A stretch of DNA of 5,366 bases, taken from NCBI GenBank assembly GCA_014523625.1, contig JAATVP010000255.1, positions 1 through 5,366 of the forward strand. The letters run 5' to 3'. This DNA comes from Nitrososphaerales archaeon TH5896 (lineage in GTDB: Archaea > Thermoproteota > Nitrososphaeria > Nitrososphaerales > Nitrososphaeraceae). The notes beneath the pieces were generated by a model, which saw only the letters and a list, made by a program, of their open reading frames with translations, searched no databases and had not been told where the DNA came from. Made by a program: the position numbers and the translations under genes. Position 1 is the stretch's first letter; each line of letters begins with the position of its first letter. This document shows, in pieces, positions 1-4,700 of this stretch.

Positions 1-44
1 ACAAGAATACGTTGCTATCTGATATACACAATCTTACTATATGA

Positions 45-62
45 TACTATCTAAGGATAGTA
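45..62. repeat. Short inverted repeat in AT-rich flank
   Basis: TACTATC (45-51) and GATAGTA (56-62) form a perfect 7-bp inverted repeat around a 4-base TAAG loop. It lies about 75 bases beyond the stop codon of the 85-aa minus-strand gene. It could be an operator or a weak RNA hairpin for a gene outside the window. AT-rich DNA makes chance repeats of this size common. Confidence 0.3.
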
Positions 63-100
63 ATTATACTAAACGCATATTTATTTACTTATTATACAGC

Positions 101-115
101 AAAAGATCAAAAAAA
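101..115 (-). terminator. U-run terminator of the 85-aa secreted protein gene
   Basis: On the minus strand this reads TTTTTTTGATCTTTT, starting about 20 bases after the TAG stop at 136-138. There is no stable hairpin before it. Archaeal RNA polymerase can terminate on U-runs alone, so the position and two clustered T-runs fit a terminator for this monocistronic gene. This is inference from sequence only. Confidence 0.5.
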
Positions 116-135
116 GTTGGGTAGGAGAGTATGTT

Positions 136-393
136 CTATGGTACTGGGCTCGAGTCAGGCTCAAAGGTGATTACATCATCTTCGAAGGAACAGTTTATAT
201 TCCCGGAGGTATCAGCGCCTTGAGCGCCTTCATCTGATACTGTTTTGTCCTCACCATTATCAGTTATGCTACAAGGATTTGCATATGCTTGCTGAGTCAT
301 CGTTAGTGCAGAGGCTGCCATGACTGCTACAAGTGCTGCTGCTGCAATCAAAGGTATCAGGCGATTTGTTTTTACGTTTCCTACGTTTTTCAT
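136..393 (-). CDS. Small exported acidic protein, 85 aa, function unknown
   Basis: I do not recognise a named family. The protein has a Sec-type signal peptide: basic start (MKNVGNVKTNR), hydrophobic core of about 20 residues (L12-L30, Ala-rich), then a Q-Q-A-Y-A segment, so cleavage is likely after A38. The predicted mature peptide is only about 47 residues, strongly acidic (many D and E, almost no K or R), with two cysteines (C41 and C68) that could form one disulfide, and ends in S-S-P-V-P. A role at the cell surface or pseudoperiplasm is inferred. The ATG at 391-393 is the natural start because the basic n-region begins there. No clear Shine-Dalgarno motif precedes it. The gene stands alone, with a TATA-like stretch 60-70 bases upstream and a U-run just after the stop. 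Small Ala-rich signal-peptide proteins of this kind are common in soil Nitrososphaeria. Confidence 0.75.
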   Translation of the reverse strand: MKNVGNVKTNRLIPLIAAAALVAVMAASALTMTQQAYANPCSITDNGEDKTVSDEGAQGADTSGNINCSFEDDVITFEPDSSPVP

Positions 394-451
394 ATCTTAC
401 TTTCGATTACATAACATTCTACTCAGTATGTCAACCTTACGAAAGTCTAGT

Positions 452-463
452 AGGATATATACT
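452..463 (-). promoter_or_regulatory. Candidate TATA box for the 85-aa gene
   Basis: The minus strand reads AGTATATATCCT here, about 60 bases upstream of the ATG. With the usual archaeal spacing of roughly 25 bases from box to start site, the mRNA would carry a leader of about 35 bases. A second AT stretch (AATATATGTATATC, about 470-483) lies further upstream. Choice between them is uncertain. Confidence 0.35.
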
Positions 464-559
464 CCCATGATATACATATATTAATGATCTAAGATGTATC
501 TACAATAAGAAATTGATGTATAAATCTATGCGGTAGATAGATCAGAACTATACGAGATA

Positions 560-940
560 TTAGCGGATCGTTTTTGCATCGGTATTATCTTTGAGATTAT
601 TTAGGTCGCAAAAGCCGCTTATGCGGTATCTTACGTATCAAAACAGCTCTGCTAGCACATCATCGCTGTTAGATACGTTTTCCCCACTCGCAAATTCGTC
701 TTTAGGTTTACTGGTATTACCTCCTATTCCAATTGCGTTGGTGAGCTTCATACCTATGCGTTATTCGAACCCAAATCTCCATGATCCTTCGTCTGTATTG
801 GTGGTATATTTCCAGCAACTTTGAAGTGGAGTAATATATTTAGCCGTATCTCAATTGCCATAACAAACAGTATCAGAAGTAATAATTACTGTGAAACCAT
901 CGCCCCAGAATGCAAAAGTAATTGGGCATGCAATAAACCA
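560..940 (-). pseudogene. Possible decayed coding region (in-frame stops)
   Basis: Reading the minus strand in one fixed frame from 940 to 560 gives about 126 codons with three internal stops (aat-TGA-gat, gaa-TAA-cgc and ttt-TGA-tac). The pieces read like protein, for example ITFAFWGDGFTVIITSDTVC, then WKYTTNTDEGSWRFGFE, then GGNTSKPKDEFASGENVSNS. About eight stops would be expected by chance at this base composition, so the frame is only mildly enriched for openness. The local GC is near 45%, higher than in the certain genes. No family is recognised and no start codon or signal peptide is evident. It may be a remnant of a secreted or surface protein, or simply chance. Confidence 0.2.
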
Positions 941-1266
941 TTATGTAGTACTTTAGGTAAATGCACGTTACTGTTCCTGTCTTGTCATCGTGCTGGCCAA
1001 GAGTTTCCACATTCTTTCAATAAGTGCCAACGATTTGGTGGCAGTGTATTAGGATTGGTAACAATAATAAATTGGGGTCAAGATTCAGCTAGGTAAGAAG
1101 GTAATCCAAACCTTGGACATAAGGAATTCTAATAGAGCCAAAGGTATAATCATAATTGTGCCATATGGTACTCTGCTAATAACTCGATAAGTCTAGGTAC
1201 ACAGACTAGAAAAATGTGGGAAAATGATCGTATTTTATCCCTTGTTCACTGTCTGTTTTTGTGATG

Positions 1267-1492
1267 CTATTTGCTGAAAGATTTTACAGGGATGACATTT
1301 ACTCTGTTATCTTTTCTTTGACCTTGTGATTCGGTATCCTGACATTCTAAGTATATTGGAAGTTTGCCATCTCCTATTACGTTGACTTGCGAAATTGCTT
1401 GGCTCTTTTAATGCAAATATCATACGTGTTCCTACCAATGAGATCGCTAAGGGAAATGCTGCCACTGCAACAATAGCTACTAACTTTCTCAC
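1267..1492 (-). pseudogene. Frameshifted paralogue of the KSQA-type secreted protein
   Basis: A GTG-initiated frame at 1492 encodes a signal peptide (MRKLVAIVAVAAF...GTRMIFA, 27 residues) and then runs into unrelated sequence, stopping at 1307. In a different minus frame, codons 1407-1270 encode KSQAISQVNVIGDGKLP followed by ...C-Q-D-T-E-S-Q-G-Q...D-N-R-V, ending at a TAG (1267-1269). That segment matches the mature part of the intact neighbour at 1877-2152 at 19 of 36 aligned positions, including KSQA, GDG, LP, the second Cys, T.SQ.Q and DN.V. The intact protein has FA-DKKRYE-KSQA, but here only four bases (ttaa) separate the FA codons from KSQA. That is a net loss of 14 bases, which breaks the frame. 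The first mature Cys is also replaced by Ile. The upstream in-frame TGA makes GTG the first usable start. This is a decayed tandem copy, or less likely a site of recoding or sequencing error. Confidence 0.85.
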
Positions 1493-1588
1493 TGATCAAG
1501 TATTATCTCCTAGGAATTATTTATCTAGAATTGGATGAATAGACCCGCTATTAATCTCGCAGATATCTTAGCTATTTTAAACCACTAA

Positions 1589-1637
1589 CCTCCTTCCTGC
1601 CCTTGCACCCCACTTTCCTCCTCCCCGCATTCCCTTT
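1589..1637. repeat. Polypyrimidine/polypurine tract, G-rich on minus strand
   Basis: About 49 bases are nearly all C and T on the plus strand. The minus strand has successive G-runs: GGG, GGGG, GGAGG, GGGG, GGG, then GGAAGGAGG. Two to four of these runs could form a G-quadruplex, although the spacer between the central long runs is about 11 bases, so a two-layer form is more plausible than three-layer. It stands out sharply in an AT-rich neighbourhood. No coding frame explains it. Confidence 0.6.
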
Positions 1638-1742
1638 GGAGAAGTTCGAGAGCCAATAGATAATTACTTAGGATTGGCTGATATTAAATACACTGTTGGA
1701 TAGGTCAATGTTTATACCACTTATTCTTACGTAGGTGTTTGG

Positions 1743-1754
1743 AAAACAAAAAAA
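1743..1754 (-). terminator. U-run terminator candidate of the 91-aa gene
   Basis: The minus strand reads TTTTTTTGTTTT about 120 bases past the TGA stop at 1877-1879, next to an AAAGCTTT palindrome. This resembles the U-run that follows the 85-aa gene. The distance from the stop is long, so this could be a secondary site. Confidence 0.35.
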
Positions 1755-1876
1755 GCTTTCGACCCATCTTCAATCGGGCACTATACCCACTTTGATACTA
1801 CAGGCGATGAATGCTACTAAACAAAATAAATTGAGTCTTGTCGACCTTACGAGATAGAGTGGGAAGTATCCCGTCC

Positions 1877-2152
1877 TCACCAATCCTTCTTCTTCTCGAA
1901 GCCGTCTTTTCCGTCAATTTGTACTGCAGCTTCGGCAACACTGTTATCATTGCCTTGTATCTGAGATGCGGTATTAGAACATAAGACACCCATTGGCAAG
2001 TCACCATCCCCACATGCATTTGCTTGCGGAACAGCTTGACTCTTCTCGTATCTCTTTTTGTCTGCAAAGACACTGTCTCCTGTAGCAAATGCTGTCGCTC
2101 CTATCAGCACAGCTGTCATTGCTATCACAATTGCGATATACTTAAAGCTCAT
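1877..2152 (-). CDS. Small secreted protein, thaumarchaeal KRYEKSQA-type family, 91 aa
   Basis: The protein begins with a hydrophobic signal peptide (about residues 4-24) and a likely cleavage after V-F-A (residue 30), leaving a mature peptide that starts DKKRYEKSQA. The mature part carries N-A-C47-G-D-G, L-P, C58, and S-N-T-A-S-Q-I-Q-G-N-D-N-S-V, and ends in a lysine-rich tail. From memory, this KSQA...CG.G.LP...C.N.ASQIQG pattern marks a multi-copy family of small exported proteins in Nitrososphaera and Nitrosocosmicus genomes, with no known function. The two conserved cysteines suggest a disulfide-stabilised extracellular peptide. The ATG at 2150-2152 directly precedes the hydrophobic core. 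A frameshifted paralogue lies about 385 bases downstream on the same strand, so this is a locus of tandem duplication and decay. Inverted repeats at 2206-2230 lie in the presumed promoter. Confidence 0.85.
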   Translation of the reverse strand: MSFKYIAIVIAMTAVLIGATAFATGDSVFADKKRYEKSQAVPQANACGDGDLPMGVLCSNTASQIQGNDNSVAEAAVQIDGKDGFEKKKDW

Positions 2153-2205
2153 AATCCTGAAAACTTGATCGAATGTTTTCTTTATTTGTGTTAAAGCAGG
2201 TTGAG

Positions 2206-2230
2206 GAGATAATTAATATCTCAATTATCT
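2206..2230. promoter_or_regulatory. Overlapping inverted repeats upstream of the 91-aa gene
   Basis: GAGATA (2206-2211) pairs with TATCTC (2217-2222). The overlapping AGATAATT (2207-2214) pairs perfectly with AATTATCT (2223-2230). Both share the AGATA half. The cluster is 54-78 bases upstream of the ATG, where a TATA/BRE or operator would sit. It could be a regulator binding site with two alternative half-site pairings. No regulator is identified. Confidence 0.4.
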
Positions 2231-2292
2231 TATTGTTCAAAATGATGAGAAATAGCTATAGAATAATTGCATCAAATTGCTAACATCTAGTC

Positions 2293-2454
2293 CTAAATAT
2301 TGAGGTCGAGATCCAAAACACCGGCACCTTGCTTCAAGACCCATGTCTCTAGTGACGAAATTGCACTTTCAAGGTTTTCAAGACACGTCTAGCTACCTCG
2401 ATGCACACTACTGAAATTAGTAATACATTTCTCGATTGAAATAATAACTTTACT
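2293..2454 (-). pseudogene. Possible C-terminal remnant of a decayed gene
   Basis: One minus-strand frame gives SKVIISIEKCITNF...VHRGS, a TAG stop, then TCLENLESAISSLETW and VLKQGAGVLDLDLNI before a terminal TAG at 2293-2295. The last 28 residues have the heptad-like, well-balanced composition of real protein. Further upstream the same frame is interrupted by several more stops (near 2457, 2466, 2499 and 2517), and no start codon can be assigned. The overlapping minus-strand frame 2349-2591, rich in L, R and F, is less natural. This could be a heavily decayed gene, but the length is within what chance can give. No family is recognised. Confidence 0.25.
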
Positions 2455-2484
2455 TCAAAGATCGCATCACGAAAAAGGCAATAC

Positions 2485-2504
2485 ATTCGTATGGCCTTAC
2501 GAAT
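2485..2504. repeat. Near-perfect 20-base palindrome
   Basis: ATTCGTATGGCCTTACGAAT is symmetric except for one mismatched pair around a central GGCC. Arms are ATTCGTA and TACGAAT. It lies in the gene-poor stretch and has no assignable gene beside it. It could be a protein binding site left from a lost gene. Confidence 0.4.
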
Positions 2505-2741
2505 ACGACATCGCTCACTTAATTCTAATATCTTGAAAAGAGCAAGAGGAAATAGGATACGGTTGAGTAGCGTTTTCCATAAGCGCATCAACCCGTTCTA
2601 TGACTTATCATTAGAACATACATCAAATCTTTGCCGAATACGTATTTGTTTTTATAAGCACTATTTATGTAATATGGATTACCATAAAGCCTCATAGTAA
2701 GATACTGGTATTAGACATCAAAAATTTTACAAGTGTCTTGC

Positions 2742-2761
2742 TTCCGGCTATGTAGCCGGAA
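2742..2761 (-). terminator. Strong hairpin after the 276-aa gene
   Basis: TTCCGGCTATGTAGCCGGAA forms an 8-bp GC-rich stem with a 4-base loop. It lies 41 bases beyond the TAA stop at 2803-2805 of the minus-strand operon. A T-run (TTTTT, about 2720-2724) follows some 18 bases later on the minus strand. Its position fits a terminator or an mRNA 3'-end stabiliser. It could instead mark a boundary of the cassette, but no matching copy was seen on the other side. Confidence 0.55.
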
Positions 2762-2802
2762 AAGGTTTTAAAATTGTCATTTCCTACTGAGTGGATATTA
2801 GG

Positions 2803-3633
2803 CTAATGTGGATTTCCTGTAATGAATTGAGGTTTTTTGAGATTAATTCGCAAAAGATTAGTACGGTCAGAATCTTGTTGTACCAGAAAAAAATCGAGCG
2901 TTGGAAAATCCTTTAAATATTTTGCAATTTGTCCAACTAACCATTTAGCATTATCGCGTGGTAAATATATTGTATTATCAAAAGTTTTTCCTTCATCCAA
3001 TACTAATTGATTCGAGTTGATAATGGGTTTTGGTTTTTCTGGCCTTCTTTCTGCCATAGTCTCTATTTGCTTCTTTAGATCAGAAATTTCTGTATCTTTT
3101 CTGAAAATTTGAGATTCACGATCTTTAAGTTTCTCTATCTTTTCATGAAGTTCTTTATCAGTATCAGATAATTGTTTTTTCAAAACTTCGACATCTTGAT
3201 TCTTAGGTGGTTCTGGTTGTTGTTGCTGTTGTTCTAGTTCAGGATAAGACGGTTCATCAGGAGTTGGATTATTTGTTGTTGTTGTTGTTGTTGCTCCTGA
3301 CGTTGTAGTAGAAAGTTCTATAGGTTTCTTATCTTCTATAGTTGTCAGATTATCTGACAATTGTTCTTGCTCTTCCTCTTTTGCTTTGTTATAATGTCTT
3401 TTGTATTTCTTGTCTAAATTCTCTAAGATGTATCCTTTACTAATGTTAGCATCTTTTAATGAGTGTACTATCGCATTAGCAATCTGTTTTAAAGGCATAC
3501 CCTGATCTTCTAAATCTTTGGCTAATTTTTGTACGATCTCCTTTTTATTAGCCATATAATCGGTGTCATTTTTCTTTAATGCTGCTTTAGCTTTTGAAAT
3601 TGTTTCTTCCCAAATATCTTTATCGATTGCCAT
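2803..3633 (-). CDS. Coiled-coil protein with helical N-terminal module and Thr/Gln linker, 276 aa
   Basis: Not a named family. Residues 1-80 are helical and charged, with a possible helix-turn-helix around 35-75 (LAKDLEDQGMPLKQIANAI, then NISKGYILENLDKKYK). From memory this resembles N-terminal modules in Nitrososphaeria element-borne proteins, but I cannot verify that. Residues 82-105 are acidic. Residues 108-145 form a low-complexity linker with a Thr-rich run (TTTSGATTTTTTNNPTP), EQQQQQPEPP and several prolines. Residues 146-195 form a Lys/Glu heptad coiled coil, suggesting oligomerisation. Residues 205-272 look globular (NTIYLPRDNAKWLVGQIAKY, then FPTLDFFLVQQ). There is no signal peptide or membrane segment, so it is cytoplasmic. 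The ATG at 3631-3633 is only 3 bases after the stop of the 108-aa gene, which implies co-transcription and probably translational coupling. A DNA-binding or scaffold role in an element is inference. Its GC content (about 28-35% in sampled lines) is low. Confidence 0.8.
   Translation of the reverse strand: MAIDKDIWEETISKAKAALKKNDTDYMANKKEIVQKLAKDLEDQGMPLKQIANAIVHSLKDANISKGYILENLDKKYKRHYNKAKEEEQEQLSDNLTTIEDKKPIELSTTTSGATTTTTTNNPTPDEPSYPELEQQQQQPEPPKNQDVEVLKKQLSDTDKELHEKIEKLKDRESQIFRKDTEISDLKKQIETMAERRPEKPKPIINSNQLVLDEGKTFDNTIYLPRDNAKWLVGQIAKYLKDFPTLDFFLVQQDSDRTNLLRINLKKPQFITGNPH
3217..3231. repeat. TTG/CTG trinucleotide run encoding five Gln
   Basis: Plus strand TTGTTGTTGCTGTTG corresponds on the coding strand to CAACAGCAACAACAA, giving Q135-Q139 of the 276-aa protein. 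One CTG interruption is present. Together with 3273-3293 it builds the flexible linker. Confidence 0.7.
3273..3293. repeat. (TTG)7 microsatellite encoding a Thr run
   Basis: Seven perfect TTG units lie within the 276-aa gene. On the coding strand the frame reads ACA codons, giving the run of threonines at residues 115-120. The nearby Gln run uses the same repeat unit in another phase (CAA). Unit number could vary without breaking the frame, so linker length is likely polymorphic between strains. Confidence 0.75.
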
Positions 3634-3636
3634 TAG

Positions 3637-3963
3637 TTATTCTTTCTCAATTGCATCTAGAGCCTTCTTACAGGCTAATTCAATCCACTTGTTCTTTGTA
3701 CTAGTAAAGTAATCATAGTTAGCGATATCTTTAAGATTAGTTTGAAATGCCGTATTTCTATTTCCAACATTTGAATTTCTTGTGGTAATTCTAAGACTGC
3801 TATCGTTTGTTTGAACCCATACCGCAATTGTTCGTATATCCATGGCATTCGTATAGGTATTTTCTACATAATCTGTTCCGTTGTCTGCATCTTCATTAGC
3901 AATATACAAATGGAATTGTGATACGTCGGTTCCAATATGCTCGGTCAAACCTCTTGTAGTCAT
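3637..3963 (-). CDS. Conserved-looking small cytoplasmic protein, 108 aa, unknown function
   Basis: I do not recognise this protein. It has no signal peptide or membrane helix. The middle (about residues 40-65: MDIRTIAVWVQTNDSSLRIT) alternates hydrophobic and polar residues, suggesting beta strands. Residues 66-88 are Asn/Thr-rich, and residues 92-107 (KWIELACKKALDAIEKE) form an amphipathic C-terminal helix. It is acidic at the N-terminus and has one cysteine. The ATG at 3961-3963 is the first start after an in-frame TGA four codons upstream. It is the first gene of a two-gene operon: its TAA ends 3 bases before the ATG of the 276-aa gene, so the two products may act together or bind one another. 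It diverges from the 216-aa gene. A small adaptor, inhibitor or structural component are all possible, and none is supported directly. Confidence 0.75.
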   Translation of the reverse strand: MTTRGLTEHIGTDVSQFHLYIANEDADNGTDYVENTYTNAMDIRTIAVWVQTNDSSLRITTRNSNVGNRNTAFQTNLKDIANYDYFTSTKNKWIELACKKALDAIEKE

Positions 3964-3969
3964 ATACCG

Positions 3970-3990
3970 AGATCAGCTCTGGCTTGATCT
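3970..3990. promoter_or_regulatory. Inverted repeat in the leader of the 108-aa gene
   Basis: AGATCAGC (3970-3977) pairs with GCTTGATCT (3982-3990) with one bulged base, around a TCTG loop. It ends 7 bases before the start codon, within the presumed 5' leader and close to the shared promoter. It could be an operator for autoregulation by a cassette protein, or an RNA hairpin affecting translation start. Confidence 0.4.
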
Positions 3991-4019
3991 TGAAACTATG
4001 TAGTCTATCATCAAGTCAA

Positions 4020-4030
4020 TTTATATATAA
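4020..4030. promoter_or_regulatory. Shared symmetric TATA box of the divergent cassette
   Basis: TTTATATATAA is TATA-like on both strands and lies in the 86-bp gap between divergent genes. For the plus gene it is 20-30 bases before the ATG at 4050, so transcription would begin at or very near the start codon, giving a leaderless mRNA. For the minus operon it is about 60 bases before the ATG at 3963, implying a leader of roughly 35 bases that contains the inverted repeat at 3970-3990. One box for both directions would make the two transcripts compete. Confidence 0.55.
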
Positions 4031-4049
4031 TGGATAACATCATAAGCCA

Positions 4050-4700
4050 ATGTTGCCTAGGAAGCAAGTCAGGAAATCAAGGACAAATACCAAAAGCTAC
4101 CGACCTTCTTCTTCAATTATCAAATTGATGATAGATTTGTTACAATACCATGAGGATGTGGAATTAGCAGACGATCAGAAACATAAAGAGCATAAAAGAT
4201 ATCTTGACAAGCAAAAAGTTGTCATACTAGACAGGCATATCTTTCCTTCGATGGCAAACATTGTATTCTTCTTTCGTTATATATCGAGATATCCAGAACT
4301 CAAAGGAGTTTTTGAGAATGATATCAAAGATCTATTAGGGGTACGGCGGGAAAATCCTCAAGAAGATAATTACGGTTTTATAATCTCTGATCTATTACTT
4401 TCTATTCTAATGCCGGGACTGGACTATTACAATGATGAAAAAATACGTGACAAAGACTTCCGTTTGCGACTGAACCAGATTCTGCAGAAGGCAGTCATGA
4501 CTAAAGCGGGTTTACATCTTACTGAAATGTTTAGGAATGTGAGTATACAACATATGGTAGAAGATGATTTTAGCAGGGCAGAGGCCTGGGCAGAAATGTT
4601 AGCAAATAATGCAGGCCAGAGTGCAGCAGAGAATAAAGCTCCCCACCGAACTATAAGATTTGGCACTACCCAGATAAGGGAAGATGATGAATGGATATAA
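4050..4700 (+). CDS. Helical cytoplasmic protein with basic N-terminus, 216 aa, unknown function
   Basis: No family is recognised. Residues 1-20 are strongly basic (MLPRKQVRKSRTNTKSYRPS) and likely disordered, as in nucleic-acid-binding tails. Residues 22-60 are helical and contain a charged segment (ADDQKHKEHKRYLDKQK). Residues 61-90 (DRHIFPSMANIVFFFRYISR, then YPELKGVFENDI) and 108-125 (YGFIISDLLLSILMPGLDYY) are hydrophobic but interrupted by charges, so buried core helices are more likely than membrane spans. Residues 130-190 continue as helices with A-E-A-W-A-E-M-L-A. The tail from 191 is polar and ends EDDEWI. ATG 4050 is the first start after an in-frame TAA at 4035-4037, and the TATA box 20-30 bases upstream supports a leaderless start. 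It diverges from the 108/276-aa operon and probably belongs to the same module. A regulator of the divergent promoter is one hypothesis only. Confidence 0.8.
   Translation: MLPRKQVRKSRTNTKSYRPSSSIIKLMIDLLQYHEDVELADDQKHKEHKRYLDKQKVVILDRHIFPSMANIVFFFRYISRYPELKGVFENDIKDLLGVRRENPQEDNYGFIISDLLLSILMPGLDYYNDEKIRDKDFRLRLNQILQKAVMTKAGLHLTEMFRNVSIQHMVEDDFSRAEAWAEMLANNAGQSAAENKAPHRTIRFGTTQIREDDEWI

Larger units (their letters stand above)
394..1266. other. Long gene-poor stretch
   Basis: About 870 bases hold no convincing intact gene. Plus-strand open frames at 591-824 and 821-1096 exist but have no promoter, no initiation signal and unnatural composition. Short coding-like fragments appear on the minus strand in shifting frames, for example PQFIIVTNPNTLPPNRW near 1030-1080 and NVETLGQHDDKTGTVTC near 965-1015, which suggests decayed coding DNA. 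The region around 1190-1210 contains a short inverted repeat (AGTCT...AGACT). Confidence 0.4.
1493..1876. other. Intergenic stretch between the two secreted-family copies
   Basis: This 384-base gap contains no gene I can support. It holds the presumed promoter side of the pseudogene, including a minus-strand ATAAATAATTCC box near 1514-1525, about 25 bases before the GTG. It also holds the C/T-rich tract at 1589-1637 and the T-run terminator of the downstream paralogue at 1743-1754. Confidence 0.6.
2153..2802. other. Gene-poor stretch between secreted gene and cassette
   Basis: About 650 bases without a convincing intact gene. The first 80 bases are the promoter side of the 91-aa gene. From 2290 to 2695 the minus strand has coding-like fragments in changing frames, including a 35-codon ATG frame at 2588-2695 beginning MRLYGNPYYINSAYKNKYV, but nothing continuous. 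The right edge holds a strong hairpin at 2742-2761, which probably ends transcription from the cassette. Confidence 0.45.

Noticed and set aside
742..775. Minus-strand GGGTTCGAAT, resembling a tRNA T-loop
   Set aside because: The flanking bases do not form a T-stem (TTGGG against AACGC) and no acceptor, D or anticodon arm fits.
591..824. Plus-strand open frame of 77 codons
   Set aside because: No TATA box or initiation signal, unusual Ser/Leu/Pro composition, no recognisable domain, and it overlaps a more protein-like minus-strand reading.
821..1096. Plus-strand open frame of 91 codons with ten cysteines
   Set aside because: The cysteines have no ordered spacing that would suggest a zinc or disulfide domain; it looks like a chance frame opposite decayed minus-strand sequence.
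1798..2088. Minus-strand 96-codon frame overlapping the 91-aa secreted gene
   Set aside because: It is an out-of-frame shadow of 1877-2152, which has the signal peptide and the recognised family pattern.
2349..2591. Minus-strand 80-codon frame rich in Leu, Arg and Phe
   Set aside because: Composition is typical of a chance frame and no promoter or family is seen; the alternative frame at 2293-2388 reads more like protein.
2491..2697. Plus-strand 68-codon frame
   Set aside because: Its ATG lies inside the 20-base palindrome, and the product is Arg/His/Asn-rich without any domain; probably chance.
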